64,000 nucleotides of DNA from Metaphire vulgaris (GCA_018105865.1 JACLAT010000046.1:548501-612500); one strand, 5' to 3'; shown: positions 42,985-54,403, counted from the first letter of the stretch. Program-made: numbers and translations. Notes: a model not told the origin generated them from the sequence alone.

Positions 42985-45900
42985 GTTTCTGATTGCGTCT
43001 TTGTCTTTCTCGGAAAAGGACGAAACCAACAAGAACAATGATCAGACCGACCAGTGGCAAAACGATCGGAAGTACGGTGCTTCCTATGCAAAAATATTAA
43101 CGCACTCATTACCAGTAACTCTGACCTGCGTCCTGTGACACCAAGTGTACTGCCATTACTACAACTACAACAAAACTACTACTGCAAATTACTGGCATGA
43201 TCATAAAATCGATTAATCATCAAAATAATACGTTATTTTGAGTTTAAAGTAAATTATCGATTAGATACAACTTCAAATTACTGTGTAAGATATTGCTTTG
43301 ATTATTACCTTCGTCGACGGCTGTTACAGCAGAAACCAGAAAAACGCAAGAGACGTTTCTGATGTTGTACTCCACTTCGCATTGGTAGATTCCTGGCTCT
43401 TTGATGACAAGAGTATGACTTGCAATCAATGATGTGTGTTTGTTGCCTTGATCAGATTTCCAGTTGTAATTGAAGTTTAGGTTACTTCGTACTGTGCAGT
43501 TTATGTTCTCGTTGACTTTTTTCTGAGTGATAATGCGATTTGCATAGAAATCTAAAAATTACAGGAAAATGTAAACAAAATGATGCATTATGTCTTTGCC
43601 AGATCCTTGTGGTTCAGGCTGTTGATTGTCATATGCTGATCCTCAGGGGCTTCTATCCCTATTTAAGGCGGGCGCAGCGTGCGCCCGGAAAAAAAGTGGA
43701 GGGGAAATATTTTGCTTTCAACACCGTATATAAACTATTAATAAGCTAAATGATGCTACTAATCTGAACTGAACCGAGACTGATATGGATTCAAACAGGG
43801 GCGTCATTTGGGGGGCAGGGGGCTGTGGCCCCCAAGAAAATGAAAAAAATAATTTGTAATGTATTAATGTGCAAAAAAATCGCAAAAATTGCCGAAAATT
43901 TGCCCATAAAATATCAAAACATTGCAAATTTGCCAAAATTGGCCCCAAAATTGCCCCAAATTTCCCAAAATTTTGCAAAAATTTGCAAAATAGCCTAAAA
44001 TTTGCAAAAAATGCCAAAATTTGCCAACAAATTATCTCGCCCCTCCCGAAAAGTGTAAAATGACGCTACTGGATTCAAAATAACACTGACCGTGACGTAA
44101 TCAATGGTACATGATAGCTATGCCTAACACAAAGGATAAACATCTGAATATAACACTAAGTCTACAAGGAGAAAAATTAGCAGGGGAATTTGTAATTTGA
44201 GGGGGAATTTGTATATTTTTGGGGGGAATTGAGCCCGGCTGCAAGGGGGGATAGAAGCCGCTGCTGATCCTTACTAGTGCTTTTTGCCAGCAATAAAGGT
44301 ATGTGGACGCACTTGTAAGACTGAAGAGAAATTCAGAAATTCCAACGGGCCATAAAACTGAAATTTTTAATGGTGAAGATGATTTTGGTCATCAATTGTC
44401 ACAAGTGGTGATGACCTTTCTTTGCTCATCGTCTGTCAAAATTTGGCGATGACCGTTGGCAACCTGGCAAAAATTGTTGCGAAAGTGCTGTTCCCGTGCG
44501 CTCCCTCACGCATTATTACAAATCACTATGCACATGAATCTGTCAAAAAGGTGCGGGAACGCCATTCAAGAAAGCATTGATCCTTTCTATTTGGTACCCG
44601 TAAAACTTCAGTGACATTGAAATACTAAATATCTACACCGAACGTGTTCATATTTGATCTGAAAGCGCTATTTATATAATTATATGAAAAAATTAGAAGG
44701 CATGAGGTAGGCCTACTTAGTTCTAAAAATGTCAAAGCAAGATCCATCCTAGTGCGGCCAATTGGAAGGAAGTGCATCATGAGTTCGAGTTGTGTGAGAA
44801 AGGACTAAAAACTATGCCCCAGGAGAATGATAGAAATGCATCATCGCAGAAGGAGAGGGCACAGCTAGATACAGGTAAAGAATTGCATAAATGAATCGCG
44901 CTATTGGGGACCATGCTTAAGAGCAAGTGCTCGATAGCCGAGAGAGTCAAGTAAAGGGACAGTTATATCGGGTCATATTTCTATCCACGCAACGTAGGAA
45001 TATATTGTAATATATTACAGGGTTGTATATTCTAATTTCGAAGGCGCAATCTAAATCCACGAGATATTACTTACTTACTTGCAGGGGCGGTTCCACGTTG
45101 GGGATGAATGTGTCTTCAATGGAAGATGATCGTCTAAGCGGATTAGCCTTGATGCACATCCGCAAAGAGATGGACATATCCATAGACAACGCCATCAACA
45201 AATTCGCTTCCAGCCAGGGGCGGTTCCACATTGGGGATTACTGGGGATGCATCTCCCCACCGAGCTTCTTTTTGTTTGTCGGGCCTTTTTCGACAAGGTT
45301 TATATATGTTTAAATGCTTTCTATGTTATTGGACAAAACGCTGCTAATGATTTCTTTCTTGTCAATCTTTTTCAGGATTTTGTTCCCCCAACCAACTTCC
45401 TAGAAATTCATTGCATCCCTCCACTAATATTTCTTGGAACAACCACTGCCTACTTGTATTAATAACGTTATCAGCTTACACATTATTTTGGTGACCTTTG
45501 TGCTGCAATTAAAGCTCGAATCAATCGAGGCTGTTGTTTGGCAAATGAAAATGGATCCATCGTAAATTGGATCAGATTTCAGAATTAAACTGCAGTTTCG
45601 TCTGTTCGGTTTATCCTCGCAGATTGAACTGTTTAAGGTTTGATTGTCATTCAACAATCTCCACAAGAGACGCGGAGAAGTACCGTTGAATGAGACAATA
45701 CAGTTGAAGACCATATTCTCTGGCTGAAGGTTGCAAGTATTCGGACCGATAAAGCCGTCAAGATGCATGTTAGAAAAGCAGACAGGATTTGAATCTGTCA
45801 ATAGAACAAGCAACAGAATTTGCAATCTTTCAAGATGCGTTGAAGTGATCATTTATTGCATGAGTTTACCCAACACTGCTACCAGGTATATTTAATGTTT

Positions 45901-47512
45901 TATTTATTCTGAAAGTGTGACGTCACGGTGGTCCTTACGCCCTCTCCTGTCACAAACTGTCACACTTTCATAGACTCTTCCTTTCGTTGGTGACGTACTT
46001 TATGGACGGCCCCTATCGTCTGTTGTCCACAACCTAATATAGGTGTGGTAACTATCATTAAAATATAGCACTCAATTTAACTAAACTATTTAGATATGAG
46101 ACATGTGATATATAAAATCTGAACATCTTTAACTCGTAAATATTAAATCTTCTTATAATTGGTTATCAGGCAGATAAAATCATTCGTAATACATACATAA
46201 TACAGTCAGATGCGTTGAACTGATTCGTCGTCCGGTGTCTTCTTCTGAACAATAATACCATCCAGCGTCTTCGCTCCTAACTTTCGGAATTATAAGAATG
46301 TGTGATCCGGCGTTATCATCTTCCGTGAGGAATCTTCCCAAGTACGGAACTTTCAATCCTCCTCCGGCAAAGACGTAATTGAATATTGAATTAAAATGCC
46401 ATTGGATGTAAATTGATGCATTCGTGTAACAATGTATGGAAACCATGTCGTTGGATAAGACTTCAGTTTTGTGAACCATTGCTTTATTTTTACCGGATGT
46501 TATTCCTGACAGAAGAGATGCACTGTAAGTACTCTTAATTAGTAAAATCAACTATCAAAGATATAACTGTAAGCTTATATTGCAAATCAAATTGTAATAT
46601 ACAATTATTGATTAAATCGTCGAACCGCTATCAAATGTAACAGTGTATATAAACCTGTGACCAAGACTTCAATTTTTTTGATTACGACTTCATTATTATC
46701 GAGTGTCATTCCTGTCAGAAGGCATGCAGCTATTGTGAGTACTCTTCAGTTAAGTCAACCATTAAATAAATTTAAATCCCAATCAAACTGTATTATACAA
46801 ATAAAGACCATAGCATCGACGCGTGATCAAGTAAAGAGTATAAATTAAAGGTTGATCAACATGCAATTGAACCCTTTCCCATAGAACTATTCAAAGGCAA
46901 ACCAAGCGTTGACAGGCAGCGATAAAGCATAATTTTCTCCTACTCCGCTGTTATCTATGGACTGTGGCCTATAATCCCCTCAGAGATCCAGACCTAACCC
47001 CGATGGTCGATGACTGATCGCTAAGAGAAATAGCAGTGGACGGATTTGTGCGTCTTTTTAATTTCAATCCTTTCCTGAAAATGATCACTGCGAAGCTGTG
47101 ATCCATGATCTGTTTTGGACAGCAGATTTTCAGTTGCTATAAGCAACTGCACTGGTCGCGGTCTCCCTGGGCTCACTACTTCTAATACTATATCGCTTGG
47201 TGAAACTGATCTTGATCTTCTCTCAAACAGGGTCGGTTCATTAATTAATTTCTTGATATTAATTATTTAACCAACGGTGTATTCCGACTGTTTACGATCA
47301 CCACGACACACTTAGTGTCTCAGGATATATGTATGCCTATAGGCACTAATGCAACTGATATGTGCAGCCAGCCATGCTACAATGTACTCATGCATTTAAA
47401 ATATAATTACTGAGAGAATTATCTGAGATTTAAGTTTGTACTTGCCATAAAGCATGCAGATAATGAGGATCAGACGATTCCAAGTTTGTTTCCGCTCGCT
47501 GAATATGATCAT
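42985..47512 (-). CDS. Immunoglobulin-superfamily membrane receptor, exons 1-5 of a longer gene
   Basis: Minus-strand exons: 47512-47446 (candidate), 46505-46197, 45794-45480, 43551-43309 and 43083-42985. The four later exons are all multiples of three with phase-1 borders, as is usual for Ig genes. Exon 2 is a V-like Ig domain (SIHCYTN, IQWHFN, SEDAGWYYC). Exon 3 is an Ig domain with several N-glycosylation sites (VFNCIVSFNGT, LLWRLL, GSIFICQTT). Exon 4 is a third Ig domain (NINCTVR, NYNWKSD, PGIYQCEVE). Exon 5 is a transmembrane helix IVLPLVGLIIVLVGFVLF followed by basic RERQRRNQ, ending at GTAAGT. Exon 1 would give MIIFSERKQTWNRLILIICM, a signal peptide, but needs a GC donor (G|GCAAGT). 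The product is probably a cell-surface immune or adhesion receptor. Cytoplasmic exons were not found. Several transposons lie in the introns. Confidence 0.82.
43636..44271. mobile_element. hAT-type element, 620 bp, containing another hAT MITE
   Basis: Body 43644-44263. Ends CAGGGGCTTCTATCCC and GGGATAGAAGCCGCTG are inverted repeats. Perfect duplication CTGATCCT at 43636-43643 and 44264-44271. It lies in the intron 5' of Ig exon 4. It is split by the element at 43796-44071. Confidence 0.92.
43788..44079. mobile_element. Nested hAT-type MITE, 276 bp
   Basis: Body 43796-44071 with ends CAGGGGCGTCATTTGG and AAAATGACGCTACTG. Perfect duplication GATTCAAA at 43788-43795 and 44072-44079. The interior is a run of GCAAAAATTTGC-like words, which makes a lysine- and phenylalanine-rich spurious frame. 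Confidence 0.93.
44272..45073. other. Intron of the Ig receptor, nothing else recognised
   Basis: Checked for further Ig exons on the minus strand; none seen. Confidence 0.45.
45074..45456. mobile_element. hAT element with two left ends and a transposase C-terminus
   Basis: Body 45082-45448. It starts CAGGGGCGGTTCCACGTTGG; at about 45110-45210 it encodes on the plus strand SMEDDRLSGLALMHIRKEMD and NAINKFASS, the C-terminal dimerisation block of hAT/ZMYM1-like transposases. A second left end CAGGGGCGGTTCCACATTGG follows, then the right end GGAACAACCACTG. Flanks CTTACTTG and CCTACTTG match at seven of eight. It lies 24 bp from the donor of Ig exon 3. Confidence 0.78.
45918..46014. mobile_element. 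Terminal fragment of a TIR element
   Basis: GGTGACGTACTTTATGGAC followed by GGCCCC matches the complement of the GGGCTGTCCATAAA-type end at 5190. The opposite end is not clear. It lies in an intron of the Ig gene. Confidence 0.5.
46640..46770 (-). pseudogene. Decayed duplicate of the start of Ig exon 2
   Basis: On the minus strand the sequence matches the acceptor and first part of exon 2: CTTCTGACAGGAATGACA against CTTCTGTCAGGAATAACA, and both share TTGAAGTCTT or CTGAAGTCTT. The flanks (46540-46650 and 46750-46850) also resemble each other. A tandem duplication of this stretch that then decayed explains it. Confidence 0.6.
46771..47445. other. Presumed intron 1 of the Ig gene, nothing recognised
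   Basis: No further exon or repeat was identified. Confidence 0.4.
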
Positions 47513-47749
47513 CTTTTCCATATTGTAAGCCGATAGTAGATTGTTCATGTAAATATGTAGCTACAATATATTTTATCATCATAAACGTGTTCTCTGCCAA
47601 CTGCACAGTGGTAATAGCTAGACACATTTCCAAGTAGGCCTAGTTCAAATGAGACCTGACGCTTAGGCCTGTAAAGTGGCAAATTTTGCATACCATTTAA
47701 CCTGCACAGAACCTTCCATGGACCGCCAAAACTCGTTCCCTCCTAGCTC

Positions 47750-47754
<5 letters not shown>

Positions 47755-47818
<64 letters not shown>

Positions 47819-48135
47819 GCTAGACGATTTCTATAGCGCAATAATCATGGCACAAGTGGCCAAAGACAAGAGCGCTTTACAAAACTACGAATACCCGATG
47901 GTGAATAAGTAAGTCTTAAGATTACGTAGAAAAATTCCAAGAGAGTCAGAGTTTGTGACAAAGTCCGGTAGTGAGTTCCACGGTCCGGGATTGCCCCGTG
48001 TAACCGACCTGTCCCCGAACTTGTGTCTGCGGTAATGGACATGAAGATACTGTATGTGATACGCAGACTACACTGTAGTCGTACGTTTCCCCAGATGGGT
48101 CTGTAGCGGAGCCTCAGAAAGATCATCACAAAGGT
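47755..48135 (-). pseudogene. LINE family B, 3' part with (ATT)n tail
   Basis: On the plus strand an (ATT)n array at 47755-47818 is followed by complements of the family B 3' region (CTATAGCGCAATAATCATGG, AAGAGCGCTTTACAAA) and of its RT end (GTGAGTTCCACGGTCCGGGA corresponds to the WNSLP block). Reading frames are broken. The microsatellite is the expanded LINE tail. Confidence 0.8.
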
Positions 48136-48370
48136 CAATAATATTAGAACTAGACGACGAACTCTGGTGCATCACTTCTAGATTTGAATTATGATTACTT
48201 ACTGATTGGCCAAAGCTATAATACAACTGCGTACACCGATTCTGTCGACAATCACCTCCCATAAAACTTCTCAACAGACTACAGTGCAATGGGGATTGCG
48301 ATTCAAATCAAGGAGCGACCATCGAATGACGTCAAGAACATTACTAAATGGAGTTGCACAAGTTCATTAA

Positions 48371-48461
48371 AATGATGATGATGATGATGATGATGACGAT
48401 TATGACGATGATGATGATGATGATGATGATGATGACGATGATGATGATGACGTTGTCGTTG
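48371..48461. repeat. (GAT)n microsatellite with GAC interruptions
   Basis: ATG/ACG trinucleotide array. Confidence 0.95.
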
Positions 48462-48559
48462 ATGCTGCATTCTATGCATACATAAACTTTAGAAATAGTG
48501 ATCTTATTCTTCTTTCGGTTTTTGTCGCGAATATTCATCAATATTCGCAAAGTCCTTTC

Positions 48560-49870
48560 TCTTCTTCTTTAGGTGATGTGTATTTATACATTAGCGACCA
48601 TGGACTTCCACTCTATCTTGACATCCTCACATTAGTTCGATGCTATTCATTGTTCCATCAATTCCTTGTCTACGTATGTGTTTCTCTGCCTCCCTCTGGC
48701 TCTTTTTCTCTCCACTTTTCCGGTTATTGCCAAATGCTCCAGTCCTTCCCTCCTCATTACATGTCCGAAGAAGGAAAGCTGCCATTTTTGATGGTTGCCA
48801 TCAGATTTCTTTCTATTTCCATTTCATTCAAAATTTCTTCATTGGTTTTCTTTTCCGTCCATGAAATGTTCAACATACTTCGCAGAAACCACATTTCTGT
48901 GGCTTCCAATTTCTTCTCCGTGGCCTTGGATATAGTCAATGTCTCTGCTCCATACAAGAGTACTGATCAAATATAGCTTCTGAGCACTCTTAGTCGTGTC
49001 TCGTAGGAGATGTGCCTATTTGTAAGTATAGTTTTAAGTTCCCAGAATGCTGCCTTGGCCAATCCTCTTCTTGATGTTAGGACTTTCTCACATTTCCTAT
49101 TGCTGGTTGTCATACTGCCCGAGTATTTGAAGTGTGCCACCTGTTTTATTTCATTGCCGTTTAGTCTTATTTTACATGTGGGTGTTACTTTGTTCTTGGT
49201 AATCACCATGCAGAAGGTCTTTTTTACATTGATCTTTAAACCTTTTCTTTCTCCTTCTATTGCTAATTTATTTATAAGTTTCTGCAGTTTCTCCTCTGAA
49301 TCATCTATTAGAGTTGCATCGTCTGCAAATCTAAGATTATTTATGTTTCTTCCTCCAAGTTTGACACTTTCTACATCTTCAATTGCTTTTATGACTTCCT
49401 ATCCATATAAGTTGAAAAAGTCTGGCGACATTCCACATCCCTGTCTTGCCCCTTCCCGTATCTTTATCCATTTTCCTAAAGTCCCGTTAATCCTGAGTGC
49501 AGCTTCCTGTTCCCAATACAAATCTTGCAGCAGTCTTAAGCCCTTCCCATCAATTCCTGAATTCTCCAATACTGTAAATAGAGTTTCATGCACCACACTA
49601 TCAAATGTTTTTTTCATAATCAATAAAACATACAGTAGATACAAATATTTTTGCATCTCTATTCATCGTTCCTCAAGCATTCTTAGTACAAAAATTGCAT
49701 TTCGGCATCCACAGTCTTTGTTGAAGCCATATTGTTCTTCTGCTATTGCATTTGTAGTCCTGCTTCTTGCTCTTTCAAGCAGTACTCTTAGAACTATCTT
49801 CGTTATATGACTTATAAGACTTATCGTTCTGTGATTTCCACACTCTGTTGCTTCTGGTTTTTTGCGATCA
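48560..49870 (-). pseudogene. RTE-clade LINE, RT and C-terminal region
   Basis: Minus-strand blocks in order: KTFDSVVHETLFTVLENSG, LRLLQDLYWEQEAALRING and GARQGCGMSPDFFNLYG; then INNLRFADDATLID with the FADD motif, KKTFCMVITKNKVTPTCKI, AHFKYSGSMTTSN, LAKAAFWELKT, and AETLTISKATEKKLEATEM, LNISWTEKKTNEEIL. These are RTE-type RT and C-terminal motifs. Stops and frameshifts break it into at least four frames. The endonuclease is absent. The long plus-strand frame at 49010-49810 is only its antisense. A short fragment of the same family is at 60670-60835. Confidence 0.87.
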
Positions 49871-50699
49871 TTTAACCGAAAAATATAGGTATAATATTGT
49901 CTTAATATTTAGCCGAAAGTACTAGTTCCGTCATTTTACGGCATAGCCGAAAAGCAGCAGCAAATTTTAGCTAGGCTACCGATTGCGTTAAAATATTCCC
50001 CTAATGAATCCATTTGTGAGGATTACAAAATGTGGTGACTGCCTCGAAATATTCGTCATAGTGGGTGTCCAGTTACAAATCTTGAATCATCTTTGTCGAC
50101 TTAAATGCACTAAATTGCAGTTCTGTGGATCAGCAGTTGTTCAATTAAGTGGGCACGGCTGCTAAAAAGTGTTTACGACCATTTGCGATACTCGAAAACC
50201 TGTCTAGAACACAATTTTTGTATTCATTCATTATCATGAGAGTATGCGTTTTGCCTGAGAATCATACTGTAAATTATTCACAATAAAATTATCGCAGTTT
50301 TGTGTAAGACAATGCCTGGTCAGAAATGCGTTTTCTAATAGAATCATCAGGCCCAGTGCGCGTATGTGTGTTTGCGTGTGGAACAGAAGTTTAATTCAGC
50401 TGGAAATCGCATTTTAAGTGCCGTCGATAAACAATAATTACCGTATGACTACCGCAACACATACTGTATAAGGTAGCCTATATACATTTGCGAAGAAATA
50501 GGCAAACATAGCAAGCAAAGTAAACCAGTAAGAATTAAGTCAATGAAAGAACTACCAATTGTTTGTTAGCTTCACTATTATTCGTAGGTGTACTTTACTT
50601 TATTTAGATTTTACAGCTTCATTTTTGCTTCAGCTTTACGTTAGTTAGGCCTAAATCTCAACATATGAATAATTTGGAACAATATGGATTCTCTACTGG
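49871..50699. other. No feature recognised
   Basis: AT-rich, with no supportable gene or repeat boundary. Confidence 0.4.
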
Positions 50700-50778
50700 C
50701 ATATGTTAAAACGTCAATTTATATAGCGCAATAAACATAGCGGAATGCCAAAGTCAAGAGCACTTTATAATTTACCGG
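50700..50778 (-). mobile_element. LINE family B, 3' tail fragment
   Basis: Complement of the family B end: ATATAGCGCAATAAACATAG and AAGTCAAGAGCACTTTA. No coding sequence. Confidence 0.7.
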
Positions 50779-50878
50779 TATCTGTTTTCAGCGTGTGTTT
50801 ACTGTTCATAGCGTGATTATGTCTCATTACAGAGTATTCTTGACATGGACTTTCCTACTCATTAGCCTCACTATAACA

Positions 50879-51200
50879 GTGAGAGACCGTGGCGTAGCCA
50901 CGGGGAGGGAACCCCCATGGCTGCCGACGAAAAATAATTATATGCTTTTCCATGCATTTTTCATTTTCGGACTTGATTTTGGGGGTCATCCCCTCCCCCT
51001 TTCCCCTCCCCCTCGGCTGGCTGCCGATTGAAAATTTTTCAAAGAAAATAGAGAAATTTAGAAAGAATACAAAGGTGACGAACTTTATTTCTGCTTGTCA
51101 GCTCCTAAAAAAAGAAAAAAATAAGAAACATTTTGCACAGTTTGATCACGATCGAAACCAAACCCCCTCCGGAAATCCTGGCTACGACACTGGTGAGAGA
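50879..51200. mobile_element. hAT-type MITE, GTGGCGTAGCC family
   Basis: Body 50887-51192 (306 bp), ends CCGTGGCGTAGCC and GGCTACGACACTG. Perfect duplication GTGAGAGA at 50879-50886 and 51193-51200. The inner left sequence (TGCCGACGAAAA, TTTTCATTTTCGGAC) is shared with the decayed copy at 53486. Confidence 0.93.
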
Positions 51201-51404
51201 AATGTCGATTGACTTTCTATGCGGATTTGTTATGTGAAGACTTGAACTCTATTGTGGAAGCGTATTAGATATTTATCATCATATACATTTTTTAATAATA
51301 TGGCTTCTCCTCTATGTCATTATTTAGACTTTAAAATGTAAATTCTAATTTTCATTGTAACATTTTGCATTTAAACTGCTGCAGCATTTATTCAAAAATG
51401 AATG

Positions 51405-51819
51405 ATATAGCACAGGTATGGGTAAAGTGCGGCCCGCGGGCTGAATGCGGCCCTCGAAGCCATGTTGTGCGGCCTCCGACATCGATAAATATTGCATTAA
51501 TGTGCGGCCCTCTAAAACATATGAAACATTTGACAACGCCTCACTGGAAAATTCAGCATTCAAATTGGATTTCCACTTTGTCATTTGATCGTTAACTAGA
51601 AATAGTGCTCTTAATATTGACTAATTTTTTTCGAATTGACAGTCTTGGCTCATTAGTAATTTACTTTTACTGAACAGTATATAATACGTTATGTTAAAGT
51701 CGTTTTGGAGATACTTTAAATTTAATTATAAATGCCGAAAAAATGTGCGGCCCTCGGCTTTCGTCACAGACACTTTTGCGGCCCTCTGATAAAAATGTGT
51801 GCCCATCACTGATATAGCA
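51405..51819. mobile_element. hAT element with GCGGCCC-rich ends, 399 bp
   Basis: Body 51413-51811, ends CAGGTATGGGTAAAGTGCGG and the complement of CAGTGATGGGCACACATT. Perfect duplication ATATAGCA at 51405-51412 and 51812-51819. GCGGCCCTC words repeat near both ends, a pattern known from hAT elements in many animals. Confidence 0.93.
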
Positions 51820-52084
51820 ATACTCATGTCAACAATAACAAGACTAATGTTTTAATAGTTACAGATCAGTCACGGTTGAACCTGAATTTGGGAATCTCAT
51901 TTCAGAAAAATGAATCAATGTTTAACACACAAAAATGAGCTAAGCCAGTCAAAAGAGGAGGAGTGGGGTTTTCCATTAATTCAGCCTTAACTTATGAAAT
52001 TAATGAACCAGACCTCCTTAAAGTACATTGGTAGAACCACGGGGACACTTCGGACCGGGCCGATCGTGAGATTCGTTCAAAACA

Positions 52085-52195
52085 GGTGAGTAGTTGGGGT
52101 AAAAGGTAGTATGAACGTGTTAAGCGCTCTTGCTTTAAGCCTGAGCTTTGTTTTACTGCGTTATATAAATTGTCAATAAATAAATAGATTTATTA
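52085..52195 (+). mobile_element. LINE family B, 3' tail fragment
   Basis: TTAAGCGCTCTTGCTTTAAG and TGCGTTATATAAATTGTC match the family B 3' end, followed by an AATAAATAA tail. Confidence 0.65.
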
Positions 52196-52482
52196 ATCAA
52201 TTAATCAAATCGAGGAAAACGCACAAGGCAGCAGACTTTAAAGCGTTTGAGACGAAGACCTTTTTTGCTAGGAAGACTAAAAAGGATTGCTGAAGACAGA
52301 ACGAAGTGGAAACAACTCATGACCGTCAACCTTCAGATATGAAGATGACACAGGATGATGATGATTATCTACAGACTTGGAAAAAAAGCTGATAGAACTT
52401 CTGTACTGGAATGAAAAAGCTTCTGTCAGGACTAAATCAGAAGAAACAAAATATTTTAAAATTTGAAGAGGAGTAAGACAGT

Positions 52483-52483
52483 G

Positions 52484-52554
<71 letters not shown>

Positions 52555-52625
52555 CTGATAATCTATAGAGCCCTATAAAAGGCATAAGCCTAAATCAAGA
52601 GTGCTTTACAATAATGAGTTAGCAA
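52483..52625 (-). mobile_element. LINE family B, 3' tail with (ATT)n
   Basis: An (ATT)n array at 52483-52554 is joined to complements of the family B end (ATAGAGCCCTATAAAAGGCA, AGAGTGCTTTACA). Confidence 0.7.
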
Positions 52626-52800
52626 TAGGGATGCATATTGTCACCCATATTATTTAATCTCTATAGAGAATACCAACTATCAGAAGCCCTGAATGGATTA
52701 CCTGGAGTTAAAATAGGAGGAGTGGAGGACACGATCTAAACACCATACGATATTCAGATGACACCACCCTATTAACTGAAAATGAAGAAGACTTGATATT
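52626..52800 (+). pseudogene. LINE reverse transcriptase fragment
   Basis: Frame reads GCILSPILFNLY, EALNGLPGVKIGG and, after a one-base change, TIRYSDDTTLLTENEEDL; the Y-x-DD catalytic motif is visible as YSDD. It is RTE-like. Nothing upstream or downstream remains. Confidence 0.75.
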
Positions 52801-53321
52801 AAAAATAAGTGACGACTGATTTAATCAAAACTGCTAGGAAAATAGCTTCAAGGTGTAAAGTAGTGTTTGAATTGATTGTCTTTAAAAAGACTGCACGTTC
52901 AAAATCTTACTTGCTATGTTTCAATGCAGCTGTATAACGACTCGGCGAAGACCGCACTAATTTCGAAATCTTTGCTAACCCAGCAACCGGTTGAACTGTA
53001 CGGTTGTAGAACAGTCGGTCGACTAAATTTATTATCAGCAAGTTTGCCTTAGATATTGGAGTCAATGCAACTCATCTTAACATAAAACGAAATTGCGGCT
53101 CAGTTAGGGACAGACGAATGCTAGCATATTTATCTAGATTAAACAGTGAAGCTGTTATCAAGTAATTACTCTATTTCAGCCCACCCTGGTGATGCTTTAT
53201 CGGCTTTTAAGGAAACTTCTTAGAAAACGAAAATGAGCAACGAGTTGAATTTTTGTGTCGAATAAATTTTTTATCAGCAAGTTTACTTGAGGTACTAGAA
53301 TTGCTAGTGCTCAACATGTAT
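52801..53321. other. No feature recognised
   Basis: No supportable gene. Confidence 0.4.
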
Positions 53322-53408
53322 TAGCGATTCTCAAACATTGGCCCGCTGGCGAAATTTGGTCCGCGAAGCCATTTCACTTTGGCCGCGAAAACGTCTCTTA
53401 TACGCATG

Positions 53409-53456
<48 letters not shown>

Positions 53457-53742
53457 ATGCATGTGAGCGTGTGTGTGTTTGCAATGCAATGGCGTAGCCA
53501 GGGGGTTTGGGGTTAACCCCACCCTTGGGTGCCGATGAAAAAATGTTTGTGATGCTTTTTCATACATTTTTCATTTTCGGACGCGATTTTGGGGGGTCAA
53601 TCTACCATTGGCTGGCTGACAACTGAAAAAAATGTAAGTGCTAGAGTAAGAATGTAAAGATGGTGTCACGATGGCTACGACCTTATTTTGCTTATTTCGC
53701 TCAAAACTTTGGACCTTCACGAGAAGTTTTGAGGATCACTGA
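53322..53742. mobile_element. Decayed hAT element with nested MITE and microsatellite
   Basis: Left end TAGCGATTCTCAAAC and right end complementary to CAGTGATCCTCAAAAC. The interior has an (AT)n(GT)n array at 53409-53452 and, from about 53486, a GCAATGGCGTAGCC left end related to the MITE at 50887. No clear target duplication remains. Confidence 0.6.
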
Positions 53743-53989
53743 TAATATTATAGTCTGAGGCAGAGATTAGCTCTGGACAAACGGATGATCACATATTATC
53801 TAGATCAAATAATTATAAAACCGTTGTCAAGTAATGTTTAACAAGTAAGAATAAATCATGTTTATTTCAAAGTGAAATGCTGACAATTTTCATGTGATTC
53901 TACAGTTTTACTGCTTTAACCTTCAACAGGATCAATAGAAATAGTCACGTTGTTTCACAACTGAGGTCCATCCAGATATTTGGGACCGT

Positions 53990-54128
53990 CCTTAACGTTA
54001 GTCGCTCTCGAGGTGCCTATAGCTACAGTATTTCAAGAAAGATTAAAGCGCATAAGAATAAGCAGCTACTGCTGTGCTGCTTTCCGGGGCGATGTAGAAG
54101 TTTACGAGATTTTACTTACTTACTTACT
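53990..54128 (+). mobile_element. LINE family A, 3' end
   Basis: GCGCATAAGAATAAGCAGCT, then TTTACGAGATTTTACTTACT and further TTAC units. No coding sequence. Confidence 0.85.
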
Positions 54129-54403
54129 TAAGTGAGTTTGTGAGAGGAGGCGGGGGGAAGGACCAGCGTGGCGTCACGCCTTCAGTGTAAATAAAACCCT
54201 TAAATGTACATGATAGGAGGAATAGTGAAAGACGTTTTCTATTGCTCAGTAACACTTTTTTGCCCGAGAAACGTAAAATTCTATATCTCACTTCTACATG
54301 TAGTAAAACTTGCACGAATTTGATGAACAGCTGTATAAATAAATGCCTTTAATGCTTGTATAATGTTTGGCGTTCGTTCAAGGCAAAACATCACTGCAAT
54401 AAG

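Noticed and set aside
43869..44063. Lysine/phenylalanine-rich open frame
   Set aside because: It comes from GCAAAAATTTGC-like repeats inside the nested hAT MITE.
47430..47633. 67-codon minus-strand frame read in its own frame
   Set aside because: No domain in that frame; the overlapping frame starting at 47512 gives a plausible signal peptide and was preferred, at modest confidence.
49010..49810. 266-codon plus-strand open frame
   Set aside because: It is the antisense of the minus-strand RTE reverse transcriptase, whose motifs are clear on the other strand.
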